Shown here: positions 1 through 10,961 of the stretch, one piece after another
How the letters are laid out: each line of letters starts with the position of its first letter
How positions within the stretch are numbered: the first letter of the stretch is position 1
From: Pithys albifrons albifrons
Taxonomy: Eukaryota > Chordata > Aves > Passeriformes > Thamnophilidae
Reading direction: 5' to 3'
NCBI RefSeq assembly: GCF_047495875.1
Contig: NC_092460.1
Coordinates: forward strand, 6,624,520 to 6,688,519
Length of the DNA stretch: 64,000 nucleotides
The notes under the pieces: model-generated
What the model saw: the letters and a program-made list of their open reading frames with translations, nothing else
What the model was told of the DNA's origin: nothing
Database searches by the model: none
Position numbers and translations under genes: made by a program

Positions 1-2049
1 TATGGGCTATTGTTGGGGAGCCTTTGGTGGGTGTGAAACTGCTGAAATGTGGAGCTATTCAAATAGAGGTCAGGCCCGAAGCCCTCGGAGCACAATGATT
101 AACAAGGCTGCGAGCATTCGAGCTCAGCCAGCCAGAAAGAATAGGAAATTGGCAACAGGGGCGGGGAGAGGAGTGGGAATACAAAGAGAGCTGGGCCAAA
201 ATATCCCACTCTTTTTTATTCACTCTCTCTATTTTCACTCATTCGTTAAAAAGGTTTTTATTCCTCCTTTCTAACACTAAACCTTTGAGTTGCCTTTGGA
301 TGAACAAGCAATACCATTTTCTTCCCCTTTTTCAAGAAAACACAATGTGTGGCAGTCAATTAATAAAAGTGTGTGTCAGAGCTCCCACAGGCTGTTCCCA
401 CTTGTCTGTCTCTGCCATGGGAAAGGGTTTGCTGCTCCAAAGACCAGTAGCCCGTGGTGAAACTGAAGAGGAGAAATGTCTGAGAAGGGATTTTCCTTTC
501 AAAAACAAACAGAACAACGGACATTGGCTTGGCAACCACAGAGAAAATGTAGAAACTGAGCTCCAGGAGGATGCATTTGCTCCTGTGCCACTTGGATAGT
601 GCTGGGAATGCCAGCACATCAAAGAGCCTCCCCTGGACTCATGTCATGTGCCACCACAGCATTATGTGCACCCACACCCTGCAGGGATGTTGGGTTTTTA
701 TCCCTCCCTTTGGCACAGAGTGACCCACAGATCACCCTGACAGCCACAGTGCCGCTGGCTGAGGCCAGGGCTCCCCGGGGACATGAGATCCAGGGCTCAG
801 GCTGAATCCAGCTGAGAAACAGGAATTGTGGCTTTTGGCCTTGACATCTTTAGTTCCTACACCAAAGCTGAGAAAGGAGCAAAGGCTGCAGCCAGCTGAG
901 GTACTGAGAGCAAAAATGTCAGATCTGTCGCAGCTGAGGATAACCATGCCCTTACTAAAACTTTTTATTTTCGAAATTTCTCTCCACTTCTTGTGAGTTA
1001 CTCTGTGTGTATTTGTGCTGCAGAGCCCAGAAGCTACACCATAATGCCTGTGTCTGAAGTGTTGCAAAATGCAGGGGGGGGTTGTTTTTTCTTTTTCAGT
1101 CTTAATATTTTTTATCTGGAATTGTTCTGATAATCATCTTCAAAAGGTGCAAAAGGAGTACCTGAGGGTTCTGGGGTTATCTGGATGGTGAAGTTTGCTT
1201 TGGTGTTAGGTTTTGCCTGGTTTTAGATCAGAGTGATGTAATAAAACCAACAAAGCCTATGTAGTTTTCCTTTCTTTTTACTTAACATTGGAAATGATGA
1301 ATTTCTGTCTGTGTTGCTGGGTATTCTTTGCTAGCTGGAATTAAAGCTGGGAGGGAAGGATTTTTAAACAGAATGTTTAAACAGCTTTTGTGGGTCTCTG
1401 TGTTTGTTCTGTGTGCTTGTTTTTCTTTAGACCTCTTTGACTCTTGTAATTGATGGTCAATTTGAAAGCCAAAAGAAGCTAACACTGAAAAAGGAATTCT
1501 TACTTTGTAAAAAAATTTTTTTATGAAGTGGTAATGCAGAGTGTTGGGCTGGTGTAGGGATGCTGATGCTTTCCTTCGTAGAGTTTTCAAGTTTATTGCC
1601 AGAAAAAAATGCAGCTTTGTAGAAAATAAATCATCATGCTAAGATCCAGCATACACTGGAATAGCCAAAGTGTAGCATCTAAGGACAGGACAGCTGTTTA
1701 TTTCACTTTAGTTTTGACACTTTATTTTCGTTTTCCTCTCTCTATTTGGATGCACAGAACTAGAAAAGGACTGAAACTACTTTTTAAAAAGTAGTTATCT
1801 GCTCCTGTTACTGTCTCCAAGGGTTTGAGTAGGAATAAGCCAGGAATATTTTTGGACTGCACCCTTCCAGAATGGGTTAGTGCAGAAGGGATTAGTGATG
1901 TTTTGCTGCAGGACTCTGCATTTTCTGACAGTCATCAGGAGAAAATGGGAAGCTCTCATGTGGAATTCTGAAACTTTATTCCATTCATCTGTGACAGTGA
2001 GCCTAGGACTAAGATGCTGATTCCAAGCTCTCTCTTGTTCTCTTTCCAG
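1..2049 (+). other. LRIG1: LRIG1 intron (5' end outside the window)
   Basis: This stretch precedes the first recognisable LRR exon and ends in a normal acceptor (pyrimidine-rich, CAG at 2047-2049). I looked for another 72-base LRR exon with the phase-2 pattern used downstream and found none. Apart from short homopolymer runs (a G run near 1072) I see no repeat or gene in it. Confidence 0.7.
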
Positions 2050-2130
2050 GGAATTGGACCACAATGAGATCTCGGGCACAATAGAAGATACCAATGGAGC
2101 CTTTACAGGCCTGGAAAACCTGAGCAAGCT
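2050..2130 (+). CDS. LRIG1: LRIG1 coding exon: leucine-rich repeat
   Basis: The exon is 81 bases long, with CAG before it and GTGAGT after it. It reads (L)[13 protein letters not shown] then [14 protein letters not shown], one LRR of the LxLxxNxI...aFxxLxxLxxL type with an insertion of three residues (the IEDTN stretch), as in mammalian LRIG1. It starts with the last base of a Leu codon and stops after the second base of the next Leu codon, so it is a phase 2-2 cassette. The domain is extracellular and belongs to the curved LRR array. Skipping the exon would keep the frame. Confidence 0.95.
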
Positions 2131-4379
2131 GTGAGTATCCCTGGATTTGAATTCTGCAAACCAGTTTTGTTCTGTGCCTGTGTGGGGGTGGGTCTGATCC
2201 CTCTGATGCAGCCTTTTCCTCCCTTTGGAACAAGATAATCAACAGAAAATCTGAGATGTAATAGTTTTGCAGGCTCCTTGCAAGAGTGCAAATGACATTT
2301 CTAAGGAGGTACGAGGCAATCATTTCCTTTTAAAGTGATGAACAGACTGTGCCACATACTGTAGTTCAGTGACATAGGAGAGAGAAGTTTAAATTGTTTA
2401 ATTTATAAAATTCAGCACAACTGTTCCTCACTTCTAAAAGCAAACAAGCAACAAAAAGGACCCCTTGCAATCTTCAGCGAAGCACTGATTGATGCAGCAA
2501 ATAACAATAAACAGAAGAGAAAAATCACCCCACTTCCTGTTACAACAGAGGATTGAAACAAGATTCGTTTCTGTGGGATACTCTGAGAGTGATCTTTTGG
2601 GCTTGCTTCCATGTGCAGTGACAATAAAAGGCACCATGGGGCACAGGCTCTTGAAGAGATAAAAAGAAACCCAAGGCAAGCATGCGCCTTGCAAATGTTT
2701 ATGGCTTGCTCGGCCTTCGCAGGGATTTTCACATTGCTCAGTGCAAGTTCCTATTCCATTTGAAATGGGTGATATAAATCAGCCCTGTCAGAGGAGCCTC
2801 TGATGGCTTGTGACAAATCAAGAGTCTCTAATCATTACCTCTTGCCTTTGTTGAAGTTCTAAGCACCCCCCATCCCGCCGTCTCTGATGCTGAGATGGCA
2901 CAGCCAGAGGTGCAGTAAAGTACCTCGATGGATAGCAGATGGCTGGAATGAATCCTAGCAGGAGGGATATTGTCATGCTCTCATTAGAGACTCCTCAGGG
3001 AGTGGGACGAGCCACAGAAGGATTTGTGGAGATGCAATGCTTAGGGAAGAAAAATACGAAATCACAGACAGAGGTGGGATTTGATCATTGCTGAGGGGAG
3101 TCACTGGGTCCAGGGAGAGGGAAACCAGGTTGTAGCTGCAAGTAAAGTGAGGCAGAAGGCAGAGAAGGATTTAAGGACAGAGGGAAGTAGTGTGTAGGGG
3201 AGAGAGAGGCCAGTAGTAGTTGCTGTGCACATGGAGTTGGGAAATCTTCCCACAAGTTGCTACAAAAAGACAGAGGAGCAAATGTGGTGGGTAGAAGAGT
3301 CCTCGGCTGCTTGACTGAAGTTTTTGGTTTGTCTGAAGAAAGCAGTGAGCAGCTAGAAGGGTAATGGGAGTAGAGATTTTGTCCAGTGGGATTTGCAGGC
3401 TCTAGGGATTGTGAGTCTGTAGTGCAGTTACAAGGAGGCAGGAGGTGGAGGAAAGGACTGGAGAGAGAGACCTGTTCTGGTGGGATGTCCACTGAAGGGC
3501 ATTCCCCCATCATGGACACTGACATGGGAGCAAAAGTAGTGAACTCAAGTGATTGGGGTACGTTAGAACTGCTGGGTGCAGCAGATAACAGGAGAGAGGT
3601 GAAAAAGCTGGAGGAGACAGCACTGCAGGAAAGAGTTCAGCAAAAGGATTAAACTCGGCAACCAGGAACAGTGAGCCCTGATGAGCTGTGGGGGTCAGGC
3701 AGAGGCCACGAGGTGGAGGAAGGAAGGGAGCTGGGGCAGCCTGTGTGGTTGTGTGTTAGGAGCTCTGGGTAGAGGAGCTGTCACTCCCCTGTGAAATAGC
3801 CGTGGCCTGATCTGATGTTTATCATCTGGCACAAGGAAAGCCTTCAGAAGATGGCTGACTTGGGCTGCCAGTAGCAAAGGATGCAGCACAGGCTTGTGCA
3901 AGACTAAGGAAGTTGGAGTTGCATCTTTCTTTGTGTTGCTGACCGAAATCCTCCATTGCACATGAGCCTGGGCCAGCTCTGAGTCTGGTTGAATGCAGGG
4001 AAGGTTTGTGGCAGGGGGGATTGCAGCACATGGTGTTGCAGCACATTCCATAACGTGGAAGAGCATGTGGATCAGGTTGGTTTTCAGCAGACAGGAGTGG
4101 TTTGATTACCTAACAGGGCAAACCTACTGTGGGACAGACAGCTTGCTGGGATTACTCTTTGTCAACAAGAGTGTAAGGCTAGAAAACCCCATCAGAATAT
4201 AAGATTATTTGATTATTATTTCTTGAGATGTTCTGAAGATTTTTGGGAGTGGTCACTTTTAAAAGGATCTCCTCAGAACTGTTCAGCTCATCTTCACATA
4301 AATCCTGAACTGGTGATTTCTAAGGCTGAAGCGAGTATCAGGATTTTTTTCCTAAATAAAGATCAGCCTTTACAGCAAA

Positions 4380-4800
4380 CATTTCACTGTGTGATTTAGG
4401 GCCTGTGTTCAAGCCATCAGCCGGCTTTGAACGCATTAGCATACAAAAAATAAATGGGCACTTCAGAGGAGACCTTCAATGAATTAATAATCACCTCGGC
4501 TCTGTGGAGATTGCCTTAAAAGCCGTTCCCCTTTGATCTGGCACAGATTAGCCTCTGAAAGGATTTAGCACAGAGAGGGTTGTTCGCTGACATGAAGGTG
4601 TTAAACAGAGATGGGGAGGCCAGTCACTTTAGCCTTCTCTGAATTATATATGAAGCTCTCCAGAATGGAGAGCACAGGCCTAAATTAAAATGTTGCTTCA
4701 AGAAAGGGAGTTGAGAAGCACTGAAGCATAAAAAGCATCATGGAATCACTGGGGAACAACGAGGTTCCTAATTATTCAAGCTGCTAAATGTAAGCGGTTG
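4380..4800 (+). promoter_or_regulatory. Candidate intronic enhancer block (unproven)
   Basis: This block is AT-rich but not repetitive. It carries TAAT and ATTA homeodomain-type cores (AATTAATAATCA near 4490), an ATTAGCATAC segment with an octamer-like look, and the reverse-strand TCF/LEF consensus AGATCAAAGGGG at 4528-4539. No coding frame or repeat family explains it. That the block is conserved and acts as an enhancer is inference only. The site itself is directly visible. Confidence 0.3.
4528..4539 (-). promoter_or_regulatory. Consensus TCF/LEF binding site
   Basis: The plus strand reads CCCCTTTGATCT, so the minus strand reads AGATCAAAGGGG. This equals the optimal TCF/LEF element used in standard Wnt reporters. 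One match of this length is expected by chance only rarely in 64 kb, but a single site does not prove function. Confidence 0.4.
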
Positions 4801-4988
4801 TTTGATGGCTCACTCAGCAAGTGAGATCTTCCTGCAGGTGCAAAACTGGTTGGAGGAGAAAATGCTGCTTTCTAATGAATTGCATGCCTGGTGTGTAATT
4901 ACACTTGTGCAATCTCAGGCAGAGCTGTGCCCGGCTCTGCCTGAGGAGGAGCATTCAGGGGTGGCTAATTGTGAGCTGCATCCTGCTG

Positions 4989-5030
4989 CCTTCACATTCC
5001 AGCCTGCCACCTTCACATTCCAGCCTGCCA
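4989..5030 (+). repeat. Tandem duplication, 21-base unit x2
   Basis: The unit CCTTCACATTCCAGCCTGCC plus one A occurs twice head to tail with no mismatch. Perfect identity points to a recent replication-slippage event. It lies in an LRIG1 intron and has no evident effect. Confidence 0.9.
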
Positions 5031-5370
5031 CAGCCCTCTGAAGGGGACTGCTGGTTTCAAACCCTTTCAGAGTTGGAGAAGCCCTTAGCTGAAATTTGCA
5101 AGGCATAACAAGTGTCATGAGTTCACTGAGGCCTGTGTTCTGTGTTTGTTACATGTGTTATGTATTTCTCATGTACAGCCATAAAGTTGCATGTGCCTGC
5201 ACAAGGGGTGTATACACTGTGTATTCCCATCCCCAGACCTACTGCTTATATCATCAGTATCTCACATTTTCAAAGTCCAAAATCTACTATAAACTATAAA
5301 TTGAAATCTACGGTTACCAAACCCAAGCTCAGCATAATTTTTTCAACAACAGATGCCCATCTAACTTTCA

Positions 5371-5640
5371 AAGAATAATTAAGGTTGGAAAGGTCATCAA
5401 GTTCAGCCATCAACCCCAACCCAGCACCACCACCATGTTCACCATTAAACCATGTCCTGAAGTGCCATATCCACCATTTTTTGAACACTTCAGGAATGGT
5501 GACTGCCACTTCCCTGGGCAGTCTGTTACAATGCTCAACAACCCTTTCTGTAGAGATTTTTTCCCCAGTATCTAATCTAAACATTTCATGGCACAACTTG
5601 AGGCCAGTTCCTTTCATCCTTATTACCCTTATCTTGTCCA
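5371..5640 (-). mobile_element. CR1 LINE 3' fragment
   Basis: Read on the plus strand, the segment has the antisense CR1 landmarks in order: GGTTGGAAAGGTCATCAAG, then TTAAACCATGTCCTGAAGTG, TTCAGGAATGGTGACTGCC, CCTGGGCAG, and finally the TCTAATCTAAAC and CAACTTGAGGCC stretches. The element therefore lies on the minus strand, antisense to LRIG1. It is 5' truncated, as almost all CR1 copies are, and diverged. The same landmarks recur at 12173, 26383 and 57139. I do not assign a subfamily. Confidence 0.85.
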
Positions 5641-7035
5641 TATAATGTTCTTATTTAGGAATAGGGCTTAAAAAAATCAGTGTGTATGGATGCAGCCATA
5701 TGACCAGAGTTTGCACATAGTAAATTATTTACTGTATTAATCATTCTAATGGATTTTTCAAAGCCTTCATTAATGCAACATCCCTTTTACCAATGATGGT
5801 ACACATGACTGCACACATCCTTTGGTGCTGAGGGTATTTCACTCAGAGCAAAAAGCCACATGGACTCAGAAGCAATAGACAGGACCTCTGATAAGCCTGG
5901 GTTTGGTGCTGTAATAGGGAGCTCAGTAAAGGTCACTAAATATTTAGAATGATACTGTTGGTGAAGCAGGTTGCAGATAGGCTGCACCCTGTATTGAAGG
6001 AAAACTCAAAATCTAAGGCAGCACTAGATATGCCAGTTTTTTACCTGAGGTGTGGATGGTGACTTGCATTGGCCACCATGTGAAGCAGGTGGTGATAAAA
6101 GATGCACCTGGAGGATAAACCTTACAGTGAGCCTGGGGAAGGAAAGCATTCCTAATTAATGACAGTGGTTGATGTTCTGTTAAAACAGGTGAGGAGCCTG
6201 CCCATTTGGCATGAGCCCTGGCCCTGGGCGAGCACCACTGGTCAATATTTATAGAGAACTGATACTTTGAAGGTGGCAGCTGGGCTGGGATCTCTCCAGC
6301 TGGCTGTTGCCCTCTGACAGTGCCTCTTGTGCTGCTGCTGCTGATTCAGTGGAATGCTCTCTGGTCACAGATGCAAGCAAGCACACTCCTCAGCTCTGGA
6401 CATTATTACCTTTTCTACCTTTTGCCCCTTGAAATTACCAGTTGGCTGTGATTTGTTGTTATATTACTTTGCTGTGGTATTTGTAATGAGCCAAGAAAGG
6501 AATCAGCAGTCCCTGCAGTCAGTTGCTGTGTAAATGTGCAGTCAAGGGCCAGCCCTCAGCCCAGAGTGCAAATGGCCATTCAGGCCAAGCAGCAGTGAAT
6601 AAATTACCACTCTTTTCTTGTCTGGGAAGAAGTCAGAAATGAAAAGTGTTTCAGGGAGAGACCACTATCTTGTTAAACTGTCATTGCACTTAATCCTGTC
6701 CTCAGCACGCCTGCAAAGAATAGAGGGGACCTTGAGTTACTCAGCAAGCTGGTTTCCAAGCATGGGAGCAAACCTGCCTTTTTACGTGATACGGCACATT
6801 CCCTTTTGCCCTGTCATCACTATTAAATTCAAATACAGATAACAAGATTTAATTTCAGCAGCAGGAAAGTGAGTGTGCTTCAGCCCTCTTAATCTCTGTG
6901 CAGTTCAGATTTCCCGGGACTGACACTGAGCACATATATCAGATAAAGCCACACTAATTGTGTTCCTTCTTTTTGTGCCTTCCCTCTCCCCATTTTCTTT
7001 CTGTTTATCTGGCACTGGATGTTTGGAAACTACAG

Positions 7036-7107
7036 AACTCTGTTTGGAAACAAGATCAAGTCGGTGGCCAAGAAAGCGTTCTCAGGGTTGGAGGCCCTGG
7101 AGCACCT
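7036..7107 (+). CDS. LRIG1: LRIG1 coding exon: leucine-rich repeat
   Basis: The exon is 72 bases long, exactly one 24-residue LRR, between TACAG and GTGAGT. It reads (L)[15 protein letters not shown] then SGLEALEHL. The motif LxLxxNxIxxVxxxAFxxLxxLxxL is complete. It is a phase 2-2 cassette like the neighbouring LRR exons. Mammalian LRIG1 has nearly the same repeat ([15 protein letters not shown], from memory). Confidence 0.97.
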
Positions 7108-8391
7108 GTGAGTAACCCACCATGCCTCAGAGTTTGGGAAGGGGGGGTCTGCCAAAAGGAGCTGCTTGAGAGATCTGCTAGCAATTTAATAGTGTCTTTG
7201 TAAACTGAGAAGCCAGTCCATTTGTGGGGGCCACCTGCTTCCTTCTCATTATAAGTCTGCCTCAACTTTGGCCTTTTTTTGTGCCAGGAAGAAAGTTATA
7301 GAACATATGGCAAATCTGCATGCTCTTTAATTTTTTGATTTGTTCTTGGATAAATTTCGCCTTGACTTGCACATTGCTGCTTTGCAGGCTGTTAGCAATG
7401 AAAATACGCTGGTTCAGATGTAGCCCTCTTCCTCCTCCCTTGCCCCAACTTCCTCCTAAATCCAGGCTCTGGCAGTGACACATGTTGCAGATGATTGCTT
7501 ATGAAGCAGGCCCTGAACATCCCCATGCAGCACAACTGCCTTGGAGCCATTTGCAAGAAGCACATTTTGGCTGCCTCTGTGATTTTTTTTTTTTTTCTGT
7601 GTTCCAAGGCTGATGAATCCAGCAGAGATTCATGAATAACCTCCTTTCTGGATTAAGACAAGTATATGTGGCTGTGCTCTACATGTTTTATTGGCCGTTG
7701 AGTGTATGAAATGTTACGGCCATTGAGAGCACACTGAAGGGTTAGAGATGCCTGACTGGGTGTACATTCCCAAATAAAGGTGCCCTTAATCATATACTGA
7801 GATGTTCCTCTTCAAGTGCTTGTCTGCCCTACGTGTCACTTAGAAAACTTCAGCCCTAAATCTGACACTGTGCTTTTTCAGAGAGCAAATGAATCTTTTG
7901 ATTACCAGTACTTGTGAGGGAAGCTTTTAACAGTCCTTTCTTTTGGAAACATTGTGGTATTTTTTCAAACACAACAGTATCCTTTCCAAGTCCTCAGATG
8001 TTGCTCAGTGCGAGTATTTTCTTCCCTTATGTTTGCTGAAGGTCCAGCCTGGGGTATGACATTCCTGACTATCTTTGGTTATCGAGGGGGCTGAGGAATT
8101 TCTGAGCTTTGGATGAGGGAGGTAGCTGGGACTGAGAAAGCATAGTGAAAAGTTGGGGTAGGGAAGACTTAGTGATGCACTCCTGTAATTTTGGGTTGGT
8201 TGACTGTTGTTCAGGAATACTTAATCAATATTAAGATGTTTTGAGGAACAGTTCTGTGAGCTGCAAGCAAATATGGCCTTAAGAAGGAGCTAACAAATTA
8301 AGTGCCACTGGAGCCATTGCCTACATGTAGAGGGGCTCTGTCTCAGCCACAGCACCCCTTTTGTTCATGTTGCCCATGGTTGTGTCTGCAG
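7108..8391 (+). other. LRIG1: LRIG1 intron
   Basis: This 1.3 kb intron has donor GTGAGT and acceptor CTGCAG. It holds an uninterrupted T run near 7582-7596. I see no exon, transposon or other recognisable element in it. Confidence 0.85.
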
Positions 8392-8463
8392 GAACCTCGG
8401 GGACAATGCCATCCGCTCCATCCAAGCCGACGCCTTCGCCAGGATGAAGAGCCTGCGGCAGCT
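8392..8463 (+). CDS. LRIG1: LRIG1 coding exon: last full leucine-rich repeat
   Basis: The exon is 72 bases long, one LRR, between CTGCAG and GTAAGT. It reads (L)NLGDNAIRSIQADAF then ARMKSLRQL. It is GC-richer than the intron around it. It is the repeat directly before the C-terminal cap and is a phase 2-2 cassette. Confidence 0.96.
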
Positions 8464-10797
8464 GTAAGTGATTGCCCTGCACACACCACTCAGGAAACAG
8501 GGATCCTCCTTACCCTGGACATGAGCAGCAGCACGGGTGTTATCTGCATTTCCACTCATTTATTTCCCCCTCCCCTCTGTCCTCCTCTGAGGAGAGTTAT
8601 TTTTACACAGGAGTAGCTGTCACAGGAACATCTTGCATTTAATAGTGAGTGAAATTAGATCATTGGAACAGGTTCTTCCAGCAGGTTTGCATCTGTGCAA
8701 TTATTCATCTGCTCAGGAAGTCCAGCCCTGGTCCTGGTAGCCAGCTATCCTTCTCATGCTGCCATGGATTTAATTCCCAGTGGCCCATCTGCTCCCTCGC
8801 TGTGCCTGTGTTTAGGGTTCACACACAGGACTGATATTTCAGTGATAAGCACCATTTGAACTGCATCCACTTGTCATCCAGCCTTCTGGTGTAAAAATAT
8901 GGATGTGTTATCAGAGCTGCTGCTTGTGCTCCAGGCTGGGACTCAGCACTGTTATCAGACACTGTTTCCAGTCTTGCCTGGTTTCCTTTTCTCCCCTTCT
9001 CCATAAATATTTAATCCACTGCCAGTGCATTACTACACTCTGGAGTAGTGCAGTGTCTGTGGAACACAAAATCATTTATTTGGTATTTGGTCAGGTACAG
9101 GTTCTTCTTCCTGACATTGGAAATGGGAATCAGATGGTCACTGTTATCAATGACATTTAATACCAGTGACTGGGAATGAGTAAGATAAACGTTTCATGTC
9201 TGTTGTGTGTTTAACCACCTTATCTTTTGCACTGGCACTTGGAACAAAATTGAGGTGAAAGATTGATCTTATTAGGGAAGAATTAGTGAGATCCCAGATA
9301 CTGCAAAGGAATGTTTACACCATGGAGAAGTTCAGATAGAGGACATATGGAATGCATTGTGCGGAAAGGTCTCTGTGTCCTGTCCCAACTAGCCAGCAGG
9401 GTTTATCCCATCATGTGTCTTATGGACTACACATCTTTCTAGGACAACAGAGGTGCACAGGTTTGGAAAATCGAATCTCTATATTTCCTAAGTAAGTCAC
9501 TCCATTTCCAGTCCATTTCTTTCTTTTTTGCTTTTCTAGCTAGTTTCAAACTTCTGGATTTTTTGAGCTTATTAGATAGAAAAATCAGAGTAGATTCACA
9601 TATAACGATGCAGTGCTGGAGTTGAGATTCTGCTGTGCTCTTGATGTCTTGCTCTTCCTCAACTTGCAAAACTGCAGGACAGGACCTCTCTGCCTGAGGC
9701 ATTTTTCTGGTCTCTGAGGCATCCTCACATTCAATGTAAGGAATCAGACTGGGTTTTCCTGGGATTATGGACCAAACCAGACTGAAGTCTGAATTTCCCA
9801 TTGATGTAAAGGTGCAGTTCCTCACTGGCCTCAGAGCTATGCTGAGCCACAATTTGGACCAGAACATTAAAAAAACACATTAATCCTGAGACTCCTCTTT
9901 TGGTTGCTCCTTTTTCACAGCTGTTTTCCTAACAGTAGGCTCCTAATTACTGTTAGGATTGTAGAGTCATAGAATCCTGCAGTGGTTCGGGTTGGAAGAG
10001 ACCTTAAAGCTCATCTTGTTCTAACCCTCTGTCATGAAGGGTGTTTCAACTCAGGATTTGTCAGCATCTCAGAATGGTGCAAAATGTTTTTATGTTTTGC
10101 TTTCCAAACTAGTCACTATTTCTGTTGGGTTTACACAAATATCTTAGGTAATTTCTCTTTGACTGCTACTGTTAATCAGTAAACACAACTCCAGCTATAC
10201 CTCTTATCCCTGGTGATCCTGGTGTGTGAATATGCACCTTATGGAAGGCAAGGCCTCTCCCCTTACTCCCCTGGGGTTGACTGTGGAGGGACCTCAAGGC
10301 CTTACAGTGGGAGCTGGCTATCCTTTTATTCAACAGTTAAGTCCTGAATTTGGTCCCACCAAAGATGCTCAAACCACAGGAGGCAGAGGAGGAATGTGTG
10401 TGGAAGTAAGAGATGAGAGTGAGCAGGACAGACTGTACTGTTGCCTTGTGCCTCTGTTATAGATGATCTGCCTCAGCTTGTCTCCCTTAAGCCAGGGATG
10501 ACATGGCTTGTCTGTTCCTGGGAATTGCTCTGGAAGCTGGTTAATAAATACAAGGTGCTAGAGAGTGTCACTGTGGTACAGGAGGGGGTTGCTCTGTGTG
10601 GAGATGAAATGCTGTTTAAATGTGTCATGTATTTAACATCTTTAGTGCCTTAAGGGCATCCCTGCAGTCCTTTTTTAAGTTCCACCCATGCTGGGGGGGC
10701 GGGAGGAATGTGTCTAACATGAAAGGGCTGTGAGCCTTCCAGGCTTCTCTCCGTGTAGGACTCACAGCAGGCTCGTGTTGGTTTTGTTTCCCTGCAG
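8464..10797 (+). other. LRIG1: LRIG1 intron with short CR1 remnant
   Basis: This 2.3 kb intron has donor GTAAGT and acceptor CTGCAG. A CR1 tail remnant lies at about 9963-10048. The open frames seen on the minus strand around 9.4-9.9 kb and elsewhere have no recognisable domain and no splice context. Confidence 0.85.
9963..10048 (-). mobile_element. CR1 LINE 3' tail remnant
   Basis: The plus strand shows AGAGTCATAGAATCCTGCAG then GGTTCGGGTTGGAAGAGACC and TTAAAGCTCATCTTG. This is the reverse complement of a CR1 3' end with its terminal ATTCTATGA-type repeat. Only the last 80 or so bases are recognisable and the right boundary is fuzzy. Confidence 0.75.
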
Positions 10798-10961
10798 CCA
10801 CATTAACAGCGACAGCTTCCTCTGCGACTGCCAGCTGAAGTGGTTGCCCCAGTGGTTAGTGGAGAAGGGGCTGCAGTCCTCTGTGGTGGCGACCTGTGCT
10901 CATCCTGAGTCACTGAAAAGCAAGAGCATTTTTGCCATCCTGCCAGAAAGTTTTGTGTGTG
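10798..10961 (+). CDS. LRIG1: LRIG1 coding exon: LRR C-terminal cap
   Basis: The exon is 164 bases long, with CTGCAG before it and GTAAGT after it. It reads (L)[20 protein letters not shown] and continues to [15 protein letters not shown] and PESFVC. The pattern CDC ... C ... C is the disulfide-bonded LRRCT cap that shields the end of the LRR array. The exon enters in phase 2 and leaves in phase 1, so it marks the switch between the LRR and Ig exon modules and cannot be skipped without a frameshift. Confidence 0.97.

Larger units (their letters stand above)
2131..7035 (+). other. LRIG1: LRIG1 intron with CR1 fragment and a candidate regulatory block
   Basis: This 4.9 kb intron has donor GTGAGT and acceptor TACAG. 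It contains a 21-base unit repeated twice (4989-5030), a CR1 fragment (about 5371-5640) and an AT-rich block at 4380-4800 with a consensus TCF/LEF site, listed separately. Several ORFs of 60 to 150 codons occur but show no protein family resemblance, and I regard them as chance. Confidence 0.85.

Noticed and set aside
3085..3525. Minus-strand open frame of 146 codons in an LRIG1 intron
   Set aside because: It is rich in Ser, Pro and Leu with no recognisable domain, no splice or promoter context and no repeat-derived protein. It fits a chance ORF in a purine-rich stretch.
5294..5641. Minus-strand ORF of 115 codons
   Set aside because: It coincides with a CR1 3' fragment and does not correspond to the CR1 reverse transcriptase. 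It is an ORF in repeat sequence.
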